A DNA stretch of 64,000 nt from positions 29,194 through 93,193 of the forward strand of contig NZ_VTSR01000013.1 of assembly GCF_008329715.1 (NCBI RefSeq), given 5' to 3'. The notes beneath the pieces were generated by a model. It was not told where the DNA came from. It was given only the letters and a program-made list of their open reading frames with translations, and did no database searches. Shown piece by piece: positions 9,391-18,435 of this stretch; positions within the stretch are counted from its first letter, which is position 1, and every line of letters begins with the position of its first letter. Source of the stretch: Gimesia chilikensis. Lineage in GTDB: Bacteria > Planctomycetota > Planctomycetia > Planctomycetales > Planctomycetaceae. A program made the position numbers and the translations under genes.

Positions 9391-9515
9391 GCACAAAAGG
9401 CAGCTAACTGGGCATCCCGGGAGCCAGTGCAACCCCCTCCCATCGGTAACCCGAATCCTGATGAAGTCCTACGCGTTGACGCCCCCGTCACAACTGGCCG
9501 GTTTACCTGGTCAAC

Positions 9516-9980
9516 GTGCATGAGGACTGGGAGCCGAATTCCTGGCGGTCCGTTCCGCCACATATTTCGATTTACAAGAAAGCCAAGACAGCTGCAGAGA
9601 TTGCCACCATTCTCAACCAGGAGTACCTTGAACACAGCAAGGATGATCTAATCTCTCACTGGTACATTCGCGTTAGCGTAAACAGCAGGTATATCAACCT
9701 CAGCATGGCTCTACCGACCCGCTGGAAGCCTGAGAACGAATTCGACTTACCCCTGGCCTTCATTCGTATCGACGTTCCACGCCACCTGTGCCAGCAGATA
9801 GTCAGCGATTTGAATTACCAACTTGATCAGTGCGGGCTGGGCTCACGAACTGACCCAAACAATTCCAGAATCTGCGATCCAGCAGGGAGACTGAATTGGT
9901 TGACCAATTCCCGATTCAGACAGTTGTTTCCTGGCTGGGAAATTCGCCACAAATGGCAATGCAAAGTTATCTGCAGGTGA
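9516..9980 (+). pseudogene. unrecognised coding remnant in the island
   Basis: An open frame of 154 codons from a GTG. The first hundred residues (HEDWEPNSWRSVPPHISIY, TAAEIATILNQEYLEHSKDD, IRIDVPRHLCQQIVSDLNYQ) read like real protein. After about 9850 the frame overlaps the integrase tail in another frame and loses sense, so a frameshift or deletion junction lies near 9850. There is no ribosome site and no recognised family. It is probably a fragment of an element-borne gene. Confidence 0.35.
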
Positions 9981-10102
9981 GAGAAACCGACTTCGAAAAA
10001 GCGGTGCAGAATCCGGTGCAGTACTCGTCGGATTTTGATGGTAAGGGCTCGCAAGCGAGTAATTCAACCAATGACCAATCTCACGGTGAATCAGGAGATT
10101 GA
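9854..10102 (+). pseudogene. tyrosine recombinase (integrase) C-terminal remnant
   Basis: Reading in the frame after the TGA at 9851-9853 gives NLRSSRETELVDQFPIQTVV, then SWLGNSPQMAMQSYLQV, then RETDFEKAVQNPVQ. This matches the end of planctomycete phage-type integrases: the 'R..R.TEL...FP' stretch, the 'WLGNSP..A..HYLQV' box with the catalytic tyrosine, and the 'DF.KA..NP' tail. The upstream catalytic residues and the DNA-binding domain are missing and there is no start codon, so it is a pseudogene. It lies 25 bases from the tRNA-side repeat and points toward it, the usual place for an integrase of a tRNA-targeting element. Confidence 0.75.
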
Positions 10103-10133
10103 GAGCCCATACGAAGCAATTCTGAACAAAAAA

Positions 10134-10207
10134 TAGGGCCGACAGGACTCGAACCTGTAACCAACAAATTATGAGTTTGCTGCTCTAACCGATTGAGCTA
10201 CGGCCCC
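10134..10207 (-). tRNA. tRNA with CAT anticodon (elongator Met, or Ile2)
   Basis: A 74-nt tRNA folds cleanly on the minus strand. It has a seven-pair acceptor stem with a G-U first pair, D-stem GCTC/GAGC, anticodon stem GCAAA/TTTGT with loop CTCATAA, a five-base variable loop, and T-stem ACAGG/CCTGT with loop TTCGAGT. The anticodon is CAT. The weak, A-T-rich anticodon stem lacks the three G-C pairs of initiator tRNA, so this is elongator tRNA-Met or the lysidine-modified tRNA-Ile2. The two cannot be separated with certainty here. CCA is not encoded. Its 3' end is the integration target of the adjacent island. Confidence 0.93.
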
Positions 10208-10479
10208 GAATTTGGTTTCTGACTTAGATTGGATCGTGCAGTTCAGCAGGGACATCAAACCTGAAATCGGCCAATGCATACCTGTGAACCGGGTGGCTGA
10301 TAGCTTACTGGAGACTCCGATGAGTGTCAAAGCAACAGGCTGCGAAACACACGATCCTGTCTCACTTTCGGTCAAATGAGCCTCTCTGTTGATCTCTGAC
10401 ACCAGAGCGGGTAAACAGGATCGTAGCACAATCGACTTTTTTGAGATTTCCTCAGCCACTTCCGGGAGGCACGATTCGA

Positions 10480-11565
10480 ATGGTTCAACGCACTTTGATC
10501 CCTGTTTTGAGTCTCTATCTGCTGCCTGGCCTGCTTCTGCTGTCCCTCGGTCTCACGACCACCCGGGCGGAAAAAGCCACTCCGTCTGCTCCCATCCGCG
10601 TCGGTACGGTCAAAGGAGGACACGTCCACCCTGCCCTCTGCCGCGCTGCCAACGGGGATCTGCTCGCCGTCTATAACGAAGATGGCGGCGGGGGAAAAGA
10701 ACTACTCCTCTCCCGCTCGACCGATGGTGGGGTGACCTGGTCTACCAGTCGACCGATCCCCGTCATTAAAGACTGCTCCATCTATCCCGGTTCGCTGACC
10801 ACTCTCCGCAGTGGCGAAATCGTTGTGCACTGGTCCTGCTATCGCATCGATGGTGAACGCCGCTGGCGGGTGCCTCAGTTCTGCACCTCACGCGATCATG
10901 GCGTCACCTGGTCCCCCGTCACCGAAATCCCCCTCGAAGACTACACCAACTATACCTGTTTGCGTCATCCGATTCTCGAACTCGACAGCAACCACTGGGT
11001 CTGCCCCTTCTATGATCGAACCGTGATCTACGACCGAACCTCCAGTTCCGTCACTCCCTTCGGCGACGGACGCAACCACGGCATGGTCCCCCTGGTCAGA
11101 ACCGCGACAGGCACCCTCATCAGCGGAGCCCCGCAAAGCGAAGCCGCCGTACCGGTGGGCAAGCCGGGCCAGATGGTTTACGGCCTCCGCTCGACCGATC
11201 AGGGACAAAGCTGGCTGGCAATGCACAACCTCCCCTATTTCGGTGTTGCGGGCTACGACCTGAATGTTCTGAAATCGGGTGACGTCGTGCTTACTTCCAT
11301 TCTGTACGGCGTTGGCCGCGATGACGAATGGGCTTACGAACTGACGCTCTCTCACGATGAGGGAAAATCCTGGGACACTGCGAACTCAGTTATCATTTAT
11401 AATCCGGGGCGCCCCATCAAAGGTCGGGGCTGGCCCCGCACCGTGCAGATCGACGACCAGACGCTGGGGACACTGTTTTATGACCTCGATCCCAGGCAGC
11501 CGAATGGCCCCGGCGTCTTCTTCGTGCGCACGCCCCTGTCGGCCCTTCAGTCAGACAAACACTAG
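10480..11565 (+). CDS. secreted BNR-repeat / sialidase-like protein
   Basis: A 361-residue exported protein with a signal peptide (VQRTLIPVLSLYLLPGLLLL, then TTRAE). It has repeated Asp-box motifs: SRSTDGGVTWS, TSRDHGVTWSP, STDQGQSWLA and SHDEGKSWDT. These mark a six-bladed sialidase-type propeller, as in exo-alpha-sialidase-like planctomycete proteins. It may be a glycosidase or a carbohydrate-binding propeller; true sialidase activity is not shown. The start at 10480 has GGGAGG ten bases upstream, better than the TTG at 10441. The stop codon overlaps that of the convergent metallohydrolase gene by four bases. A paralogue is at 35594. Confidence 0.85.
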   Translation: MVQRTLIPVLSLYLLPGLLLLSLGLTTTRAEKATPSAPIRVGTVKGGHVHPALCRAANGDLLAVYNEDGGGGKELLLSRSTDGGVTWSTSRPIPVIKDCSIYPGSLTTLRSGEIVVHWSCYRIDGERRWRVPQFCTSRDHGVTWSPVTEIPLEDYTNYTCLRHPILELDSNHWVCPFYDRTVIYDRTSSSVTPFGDGRNHGMVPLVRTATGTLISGAPQSEAAVPVGKPGQMVYGLRSTDQGQSWLAMHNLPYFGVAGYDLNVLKSGDVVLTSILYGVGRDDEWAYELTLSHDEGKSWDTANSVIIYNPGRPIKGRGWPRTVQIDDQTLGTLFYDLDPRQPNGPGVFFVRTPLSALQSDKH

Positions 11566-13634
11566 TTGCTTTGAAGCGCGATCTGACTCTTCCGCCAGGC
11601 AGCGCCATACAGGGCAAAGCCCAGCTGCACCGGTTCCGCCGCCTGTCTAAGTGCCGCAGTCAACTCTGGATCAAAGGGAGAAACACCACGCTGCCGCAAC
11701 AAACTCGCGGCCTGTAGAATCACCGCCCGATCATATTTTGCCAGGCTCTTAAGTAACTCGGGCAAATTCTCTTCCTGCTGTTTCACCAGTCGTTCGGCAT
11801 ACACGACTGCCGGCGTACGCTGACCGTCGCCGTCCGCGTCAATCCAGACCGCCCCGGTCGAACCCACAACCTGCGACTTAAACTCCGGAGATTCCGGCTG
11901 ATATGGCTGCGCCATCGGCCAGTAAGGAGCAGACACACCCGGTCCCGTCGCAATCGCCACCAGGTGACAGTCCTCGGAACGCGGCTCCAGTTTCCAGGTC
12001 CCCTGCCACTTTACGCCTCCCCCTGGCTTTGATGTAATCTCTTCGCTGCGGATGAGCTCTCCGTTCGCATACAGGTCGATTCGCTCCGCACTCACCCACG
12101 CCGGACCGGAGACTGTCAGCGAGACTTCCAGGTCTTTCGACGCAGGTACCAGTTCCCCGGGGCCATAGCGGCCATTGACCTTGATCCGCGTGAACAGCCC
12201 ATAGGACAACAGTACTTTACCATCCACGAAATTCTGAATCGTCCGGGCGGCATCAATTTTCCCTGGATCCTCATCGTCCGCCTGAATGTAAGTCCGCGAC
12301 TGCCCCACAATATACCGGCTCACATCGTGCGAATCGCTACACCCCACGGGCGTCAACATCACACCCCGGTTCAGTTCGCCGAACCAGTCGCGATACAGCT
12401 GTAGCACATCGGTCTGAGTTGCTCCCGAGTTGATGATCTCCATCGCATTCGCCCGGAGTTGCCAGTTCTTCAGACTTTCCCCCGTCAGACCAATATGGTT
12501 CTGCGGTCCGAAAGGTCGGTAATTGGAATGAATGTCGCGGGCGTGATTCAGAATTACCGCCTTCACGTTCGGCGTACCATAGATGCTCTTGAAAATCGCC
12601 TCCCAGCTCATCAGCTTATAATCAGGGATTGGTCCCCCCTCCTGCACGGAAAAGACATTGAAGTGTCCCAGCTTGGTCGTCACTTCATTGCCAATGACCG
12701 GCGTAAAATATTTCCGGACGTGCAGCTTGCGGGCCAGCGGATCGTAGTTGATCTGCTTGTTATGATCGGTGGCGATAGGAAACTCAATCTGCTCTCCGGC
12801 CAGCGTGATCATTCGCTCTTCCATCGAACAGTCGCCATGCCCGGAATGGGTAAACGTATGGATGTGCGTATCACAGCTGACATAGCCGCTCGTATCGACT
12901 TCGCGGTCGATCTTGAGGTTGACCTGTTTTGTTTCCCCCGCCTTGAGTTTGATTTGCTGCTCCGCCACACCATATTCAAATCCGCGACCGGCATAAATCG
13001 TATAGGTGCCCGCCGGCAGCTGGAACTGTGCCTTCCCCGTACTGGTATAAATCACACCAGTCCGCACCGCCTGTTCCGCATTCGACTCTGCCGACGTCGC
13101 CACCAGCGTTCCTGCTGGGTCAACAATGGTCAGCCGACTGGGCACGGGGTTGTTACTGTCCCCCTCAACGACACTCACAGAGACTGTGGCCCCTGACAGC
13201 ACCCTGGATCGGTCTTCAGGAAACAGAACAATCTCACCCACGCGAATATCATCAGGTGTCAGTTTCCCCGACTGAAATATCCGTAACCGGTTTTCTCCCG
13301 CCTTTACCAGTCCCTCAGGGACCGGCAGCAGGAGCTGTTGATCGTTCTCATCCCGAGTCAGCTTGCCCAACACGACGCCGTTCAATTCTACATTCCAGCC
13401 CTGCTTTACATCCTGCTGTCGCAACTGCAAAGTGGATTTCCCCTGAACTGCTTCCGCCTTGAACGGGACCGACAGTTCCGTCTTGGGGGTTCCTTCCGGG
13501 AAGGTCGTCCATTCCCGTTCGCCTGAGTGCCGCAGATGCACCAGCTTCGACGAAATCACTATCGCATCATGGGCCGAGACCAGGCCGGTGCCCGCCAGCC
13601 AGCAGCACAGAGTCAGGATTTTCCAGTTCATCAT
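11562..13634 (-). CDS. CehA/McbA-type metallohydrolase, PHP domain, exported
   Basis: A 690-residue exported protein with signal peptide ending VSA. The N-terminal half is beta-rich, including a carboxypeptidase-regulatory-like module around residues 150-245. The PHP domain begins near residue 255 with CDTHIHTFTHSGHGDC and continues with metal-ligand motifs FPIATDHN, IGNEVTTKLGHFN, ILNHARD and GCSDSHDVS. CehA/McbA relatives hydrolyse ester or carbamate-type bonds using bound metals. The substrate here is unknown. A C-terminal beta-domain and helical tail follow. It is transcribed after the PVC cytochrome (54 bases between them) and before a convergent BNR protein. Confidence 0.85.
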   Translation of the reverse strand: MMNWKILTLCCWLAGTGLVSAHDAIVISSKLVHLRHSGEREWTTFPEGTPKTELSVPFKAEAVQGKSTLQLRQQDVKQGWNVELNGVVLGKLTRDENDQQLLLPVPEGLVKAGENRLRIFQSGKLTPDDIRVGEIVLFPEDRSRVLSGATVSVSVVEGDSNNPVPSRLTIVDPAGTLVATSAESNAEQAVRTGVIYTSTGKAQFQLPAGTYTIYAGRGFEYGVAEQQIKLKAGETKQVNLKIDREVDTSGYVSCDTHIHTFTHSGHGDCSMEERMITLAGEQIEFPIATDHNKQINYDPLARKLHVRKYFTPVIGNEVTTKLGHFNVFSVQEGGPIPDYKLMSWEAIFKSIYGTPNVKAVILNHARDIHSNYRPFGPQNHIGLTGESLKNWQLRANAMEIINSGATQTDVLQLYRDWFGELNRGVMLTPVGCSDSHDVSRYIVGQSRTYIQADDEDPGKIDAARTIQNFVDGKVLLSYGLFTRIKVNGRYGPGELVPASKDLEVSLTVSGPAWVSAERIDLYANGELIRSEEITSKPGGGVKWQGTWKLEPRSEDCHLVAIATGPGVSAPYWPMAQPYQPESPEFKSQVVGSTGAVWIDADGDGQRTPAVVYAERLVKQQEENLPELLKSLAKYDRAVILQAASLLRQRGVSPFDPELTAALRQAAEPVQLGFALYGAAWRKSQIALQSN

Positions 13635-13688
13635 TGAAAACGCTTCAAAAAAGAGAATGAAATTGTATGTGGAGCAACCGGAACAACA

Positions 13689-16600
13689 TCAGCGATGGGC
13701 GGTTGCTTTCTTTGTACTCTGCAGCAGGTAGCCCAGCAGGTCATGCAGTTGCTGTGGGGTGAGGATCTCCAGCAGGTTGGCCGGCATCAGTGATAGGGGC
13801 GACTGTTTCTGTTCCTCGATCTCATCCTTCGCGATCTGAAATTCTTTCCCCTGGTTATCGACAAACACGATTACCGCTCCCTCTTCCCGTCGCTTGAGGC
13901 CTGTAAAGACGCGTCCTGCATCCGTGATCACGGTACTCGTGCGGAAATTGAGATCGACCGCACGATTCGGATCGAGCACGTCTTCCAGCAGTCGTTCCAA
14001 CCCCCGGTTGCCGATCCCATCCAGTTGCGGCCCCACCAGGGCTCCTTTACCGTTCAGCTGATGACAGACCGCACAGTTCTTCTCAAAGACCGCCTTCCCG
14101 TTCTCGAGTGACAGTTCGAAACTGCCGTGCGACTGAAAATGTTTAGTAATCTGCTGCTGCGTCTCTTTGCCTCGGGGAGGCAAGCCGTTGATTAATTTTT
14201 CCAGACGTTGTTTGAGTCCGGGACTGCTCGACTGTTCGATCTGATTCCGGATAGTGGGGCTGCTCAACAGTCGCGGCGCAGCGATCCCTTTTTCCGCGAG
14301 GGTGAGTAACTGCTCACTCCCCCCGGCCTGTTGACAGAGCGCTTCGGCCAGTCGGGTTTGCAGTCGCCCTGGATAGGTCTTGAACGCCTGTTGCAACAAA
14401 GGTTCCAGCTGCGTTTCATTTCTTTGAATCACGGCTCGAATCACGCTGTTCTGAAACGAATCCGTTAAGGGAACCGATTCGACCGGGAGTGGGAACAGAG
14501 GCTGAAACGCTTCTGTCCCATCCAGTTTGATCAGGGCCTGAGCCAGTTCATCTTTCAGCTGGGGATCCAGACGCTCACGTGAGAGCCAGGCCGCCAGGTT
14601 CTCACGCTCGTCGTGCAATTGAAACGCCTTGACCAGCAGAGCTGCTGCCGACAGTCGTTGTAATTGCTGTTGCAGACCTTCGTGAGGTACGGAGACCACA
14701 GCAGGCTCAAATCGTCCGACCGCCAGCCAGGCATAAGCCCTCTCTGTGTCCCCATCGACGATTTCCAGAAAACCCTGTTCTCCTGACACATCTTTCAAAT
14801 CCCAGTTCACTTTTTGTGCCAGATCATTGCGCGGCGCCAAGGCCTTCTTGAGCACACTCCCATCAGCTGATCGACGGAGTTGCACGTGATTCAAACCGTT
14901 ATGGGGTTGCTTCGGGAAACCGGAATGCCCGGCAATATAAAACTCGAGTTGGTCAGGAATCTTGAAGTCCGTAGAAACCAGTCGGCCGGTAGTACGTTCT
15001 CCTGCGGGCAGACTACTGAAAAAAGAAGCTGCTTTGACACCATCTGCAGAATTACGCTGCTGAGTCTTCCAGGGATTTTCGGAGTATTTCTCTGACACAG
15101 GTAAATTCATCCATTGCAGCGGCTGATCTTTAACAGATTCCAGCAGTTGGGCTGCCAGCGCGGCTCCCCACTCCTGAAGCGCCTGATCGAACGCCAGTCC
15201 TTTCTGCTGATAGCCCTGCAGCACTGCTTTGATAATTTCCACCTGCAGATCGGGCTGACCAGCCAGTTTTGTTCGTGCCAGTTGAATTAGTGCCGACAGT
15301 TTCTCGGCCGACAGATAACGGACAATGTGACGAAAATAAGCCGGCAGATCGCCGGATGCCGCCGGTTCATCCTGCAGATAACGAATCAGATACAAGGCCG
15401 CCTGTTCGGTCGGAACCGCCAGCGAGAGTTCTGCCAATGTTTCCCTCTGCGAGGGATTCAGTGCTTCCCAGTCCAGCTTCTCCAGCAGGGCCGGTTCGCG
15501 GATCTGCAACATCAGCGCGCGGCGCACCACGTATTCCAGATGATTGTCTTCAGTCGGCACCCGGGCTTTGAGTGCAAACAGTGGCGACAGGTTATTCAGA
15601 TTCGGGTGCAAGCCCAGCCCTTCCGCAGCCGCGCGCTGGACGAAGGCATTCTCATCCTGCAACGCGTGCACCGCCAGCAGGCGCTGCTGCTCTTTCCACG
15701 ACTGCTTCTCGGCCAGCATCTTTGCGGTATGAATTCGTACCAGGTCATCCTGACTCTGCAGCCCCTGTTGCAGCAGTTCATCAGTCAGAGCACTGCGGCG
15801 GAACAGAATCCACATCGCATGCACAACAATCGTCGGTCGTCGGGCATCCACGACAGCCTGTTGCAGCGGCGCAATCACTTCGTCGCCGAACTGATCGGTC
15901 AGATAATCGGTAATCAACATCCGTGTCGTCAGGTTGGTTGACCCCAGCTCTGCGATCAGATCGGGAATACTCAACTTCGTATAATCTTTGAGCAGATGCT
16001 CCTTGCCGGTGGCGACAACCCGCCAGATCCGTCCCCGGTGGCGATCCCGTCCCGGATGATCCAGCGGTACTTCGTAATGGCCGATGATCTTGTTATAGAA
16101 ATCAGCGACATAGATGGCACCATCTGGACCAAGTTGAACGTCCACTGGTCGAAACCAGGGATCGGTGGTCGACAGAAAATCGGGGTCTTCCTGCGCGATA
16201 ATGGTCGAGCCGTGATAGACGGGAGTATTTCGGTTCAACCGGCTCGTCATCACATTACCGCTCAGAAAGTTACCCTGGTATTCCGCAGGAAACTGATCTC
16301 CAGAAACGACAGCCAGCCCCGCAATTGCGGTGGAACCATGCAGGTGCTCCATCATCGGTTTGACAAAACCAAGTCCGTCATGCGGCTTCCCGAAGCTCGG
16401 ATAGTAACCGCCCCTTAAGATCTGGTAAATCGGCTTGGAGTGACAGTCCGCGGTAAACAGGTTTCCCTGCTCATCAAATGTGGAACCAAAAGGGTTCACC
16501 TGTCCGTGCGTGAAATGTTCAATGCGGGAACCGTCCAGCCGCATCCGATAGGTATTACCGGACTGCATTTCAATCGTGTGTCCATCGCTGCCGCTGACGC

Positions 16601-17204
16601 GGGTCTGATTGTTAAATCCGTGATTCGCATACAACCAGCCGTCAAAACCCCGGCGGAAGGAATTGTTCATGCCGTGCGTATCCCGTTCGAAACCCATCGG
16701 CCCGAACAGCTTTGTCACCCGGTCCGCTTTACCGTCGCCAACGGTGTCTTCATAAAACGAAATATCCGGAATGCTGAATGCAATCACGCCATTCTTGCAG
16801 GGATACAGACCGATGGGAATATTCAGCCCTTCCGCGAACGTCGTTACCTTGTCGTAGCGGCCGTCTCCATTTGTGTCTTCCAGAACTTTGATCGTATCCT
16901 TACCCGGTTTCCCATCCTTGGCCGGATACGGATACTCGGAAGAATCGGTTACCCACAATCGGCCGCGGATATCAAACGCCATATTCAGCGGTTTCTGAAT
17001 CTCCTGTTCCGAGACCACCAGTTGAACTTCGAACCCGGGTGGGACGCTGAAACTCTTCTGTTCCGCCTGTGGCGTCAACGGGTCGGAGGGCCGAATGAAT
17101 TCGCGGAAGGGATCTTTCTGTTCCTGGGCCATCAGGTCATAAGGCAGCCAGAGACTGAAAGCCCCCAACAGGCACAGCCAGGAAGTGCGGAACGTCTGCA
17201 TCAT
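13689..17204 (-). CDS. PVC-type heme-binding CxxCH protein with HEAT repeats
   Basis: A 1171-residue exported protein with signal peptide ending LMAQ. Residues 35-400 form a sorbosone/glucose dehydrogenase-like propeller (MAFDIRGRLWVTDSSEYPYP, KVLEDTNGDGRYDKVTTFAE, VDVQLGPDGAIYVADFYNK). HEAT-like helical repeats follow, then a beta-domain at about 720-860. The C-terminal c-type cytochrome has CAVCH in FEKNCAVCHQLNGKGALVGP, with LMPANL as likely methionine ligand. It probably oxidises a sugar or alcohol outside the cytoplasm and passes electrons to heme. Start: ATGATG with AGGTGA upstream. The gene lies about 110 bases after DUF1080 on the same strand, with a terminator between them. A second member is at 50581. 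Confidence 0.9.
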   Translation of the reverse strand: MMQTFRTSWLCLLGAFSLWLPYDLMAQEQKDPFREFIRPSDPLTPQAEQKSFSVPPGFEVQLVVSEQEIQKPLNMAFDIRGRLWVTDSSEYPYPAKDGKPGKDTIKVLEDTNGDGRYDKVTTFAEGLNIPIGLYPCKNGVIAFSIPDISFYEDTVGDGKADRVTKLFGPMGFERDTHGMNNSFRRGFDGWLYANHGFNNQTRVSGSDGHTIEMQSGNTYRMRLDGSRIEHFTHGQVNPFGSTFDEQGNLFTADCHSKPIYQILRGGYYPSFGKPHDGLGFVKPMMEHLHGSTAIAGLAVVSGDQFPAEYQGNFLSGNVMTSRLNRNTPVYHGSTIIAQEDPDFLSTTDPWFRPVDVQLGPDGAIYVADFYNKIIGHYEVPLDHPGRDRHRGRIWRVVATGKEHLLKDYTKLSIPDLIAELGSTNLTTRMLITDYLTDQFGDEVIAPLQQAVVDARRPTIVVHAMWILFRRSALTDELLQQGLQSQDDLVRIHTAKMLAEKQSWKEQQRLLAVHALQDENAFVQRAAAEGLGLHPNLNNLSPLFALKARVPTEDNHLEYVVRRALMLQIREPALLEKLDWEALNPSQRETLAELSLAVPTEQAALYLIRYLQDEPAASGDLPAYFRHIVRYLSAEKLSALIQLARTKLAGQPDLQVEIIKAVLQGYQQKGLAFDQALQEWGAALAAQLLESVKDQPLQWMNLPVSEKYSENPWKTQQRNSADGVKAASFFSSLPAGERTTGRLVSTDFKIPDQLEFYIAGHSGFPKQPHNGLNHVQLRRSADGSVLKKALAPRNDLAQKVNWDLKDVSGEQGFLEIVDGDTERAYAWLAVGRFEPAVVSVPHEGLQQQLQRLSAAALLVKAFQLHDERENLAAWLSRERLDPQLKDELAQALIKLDGTEAFQPLFPLPVESVPLTDSFQNSVIRAVIQRNETQLEPLLQQAFKTYPGRLQTRLAEALCQQAGGSEQLLTLAEKGIAAPRLLSSPTIRNQIEQSSSPGLKQRLEKLINGLPPRGKETQQQITKHFQSHGSFELSLENGKAVFEKNCAVCHQLNGKGALVGPQLDGIGNRGLERLLEDVLDPNRAVDLNFRTSTVITDAGRVFTGLKRREEGAVIVFVDNQGKEFQIAKDEIEEQKQSPLSLMPANLLEILTPQQLHDLLGYLLQSTKKATAHR

Positions 17205-17227
17205 TGTTGTATCACCTGCGCTGGATC

Positions 17228-17275
17228 AATAAAAATACCCGCCTGCTGTCTCATTAAACGAGACAGCCGACGGGT
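17228..17275 (-). terminator. terminator between DUF1080 gene and PVC cytochrome gene
   Basis: On the minus strand a stem of GCTGTCTC/GAGACAGC, extended by CCCG/CGGG with internal mismatches, ends in TATTTTTATT. It should end or attenuate transcription from the DUF1080 gene before the PVC gene. Confidence 0.75.
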
Positions 17276-17314
17276 TCAATCCTAAATGATACATAAAGCA
17301 GAATCAATCTGTAG

Positions 17315-18166
17315 CTAATCAAGTTCCTTGATGTAAATATTACGGAACTGCATCAGACTGCTGGCCGGGCTGAAAGTGCCATCTTTAAGTTTCCCACCGT
17401 GATGCTGTAGCGCAATCGGTCCTTTTTCGGGCACGTCGGGCAGTTGGGCATTCTCCAGGACCATTTTGTTATTCAGGATCACGGTCAGACGATCCTTGAC
17501 CATAATGATGATGAACTTGTTCCATTCGCCTACCGGATTGTCTGCGTTCACTTTGGGAGTCACACCGGCCCGGACTTCCGGAGCAACCGACTGATTGCGG
17601 CGGTACGAGTAAACTTCTCCCGATCCGATCGGCCAGCACCAGATATTCACCTGGGCCTTGGGAGTTCCCCGCAGATAGATGCCTGAATCAGCATTCGGCA
17701 GTTCAACAGTGATGACTTTGCCGTCCGCGTCTTTCAGTTCCGATCCATCTGACAGCACGATCGGAACTTTATACAGACCGGTCGTCTCTTTGATCCGCCA
17801 TTCCATGCTCAAAATGAAATCGCCATATTCTTTCTCGGTCCAGAGATTCTTATCTCCCTTGGACTCACTCTGTGCGTCATAGTCGATGACACCATCTTCA
17901 ACTTTCCAGTGCCCATTATCGCCTTCCGGCACTTTCCAGCCACTCAGATCTTTTCCGTTAAACAGCGATGTGTACCCCGGATGCAGTTTGTCTTCAGGTG
18001 GAATCTCGACAATCGCACCATCGGTAACCGAACCGGGTTTTACTTCCAACTGCTTTTTCGCCTGCTTCTCGACTTTGTTCTGAGCGGGCAGGCTTCCCTG
18101 AGAGAACAGACTCAAAGCAGCGCTTGCACTCAAAATTAATAACGACTTATTGAGCCGGATATTCAT
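17315..18166 (-). CDS. DUF1080 (3-keto-disaccharide hydrolase-like) exported protein
   Basis: A 283-residue exported protein. The DUF1080 domain runs from YTSLFNGKDLSGWKVPEGDN to the C-terminus, with the typical GHWKVEDGVIDY, ADSGIYLRG, GEWNKFIIIMVKDRLTVILN and IALQHHGG segments. The fold is concanavalin-like. Some characterised DUF1080 proteins cleave 3-keto-glycosides; that role is possible here beside a dehydrogenase-like cytochrome but is inferred. The start at 18166 has AGGAAAAGG upstream and gives a normal signal peptide (NIRLNKSLLILSASAALSLF). The frame open from 18214 adds residues without support. It is divergent from the DUF1549/DUF1553 gene. Confidence 0.9.
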   Translation of the reverse strand: MNIRLNKSLLILSASAALSLFSQGSLPAQNKVEKQAKKQLEVKPGSVTDGAIVEIPPEDKLHPGYTSLFNGKDLSGWKVPEGDNGHWKVEDGVIDYDAQSESKGDKNLWTEKEYGDFILSMEWRIKETTGLYKVPIVLSDGSELKDADGKVITVELPNADSGIYLRGTPKAQVNIWCWPIGSGEVYSYRRNQSVAPEVRAGVTPKVNADNPVGEWNKFIIIMVKDRLTVILNNKMVLENAQLPDVPEKGPIALQHHGGKLKDGTFSPASSLMQFRNIYIKELD

Positions 18167-18435
18167 GTTTTTCCTTTTCCTGTTGTTGGGCGGGACACAG
18201 CAGGCTTCACGCACTGCCGGGATGATTCTCTCCTGCTATCCTATCGCATGCCTGTGCGCCTTCCCACCCAAATTCGTAACTTTGTTTAGAGAAAGGCGGT
18301 GTAACTTTGTCGGCTCCGGGCAAAGTCATAGATCAACAGAAATTGATTTCTCTCTGCTGAGCAAGTAACCTGTAGACATCAATGTCTGTGCTTTCTGTTC
18401 CCTGGATATCGCCCGAACCTGAAAGAGACTGTTTC

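Larger units (their letters stand above)
7246..10153. mobile_element. degenerate integrative element inserted in a CAT-anticodon tRNA
   Basis: The stretch between the two 26-bp repeats (7246-7271 and 10128-10153) is about 2.9 kb. Most of it is visibly AT-rich compared with the flanks. It holds one secreted orphan protein, two long palindromes, no housekeeping gene, and the C-terminal end of a tyrosine recombinase just inside the tRNA-side repeat, where the integrase gene of such elements usually sits. The integrase is truncated, so the element should no longer move by itself. Boundaries rest on the direct repeats seen in the sequence; the mechanism follows from known tRNA-targeting elements. 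Confidence 0.78.
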
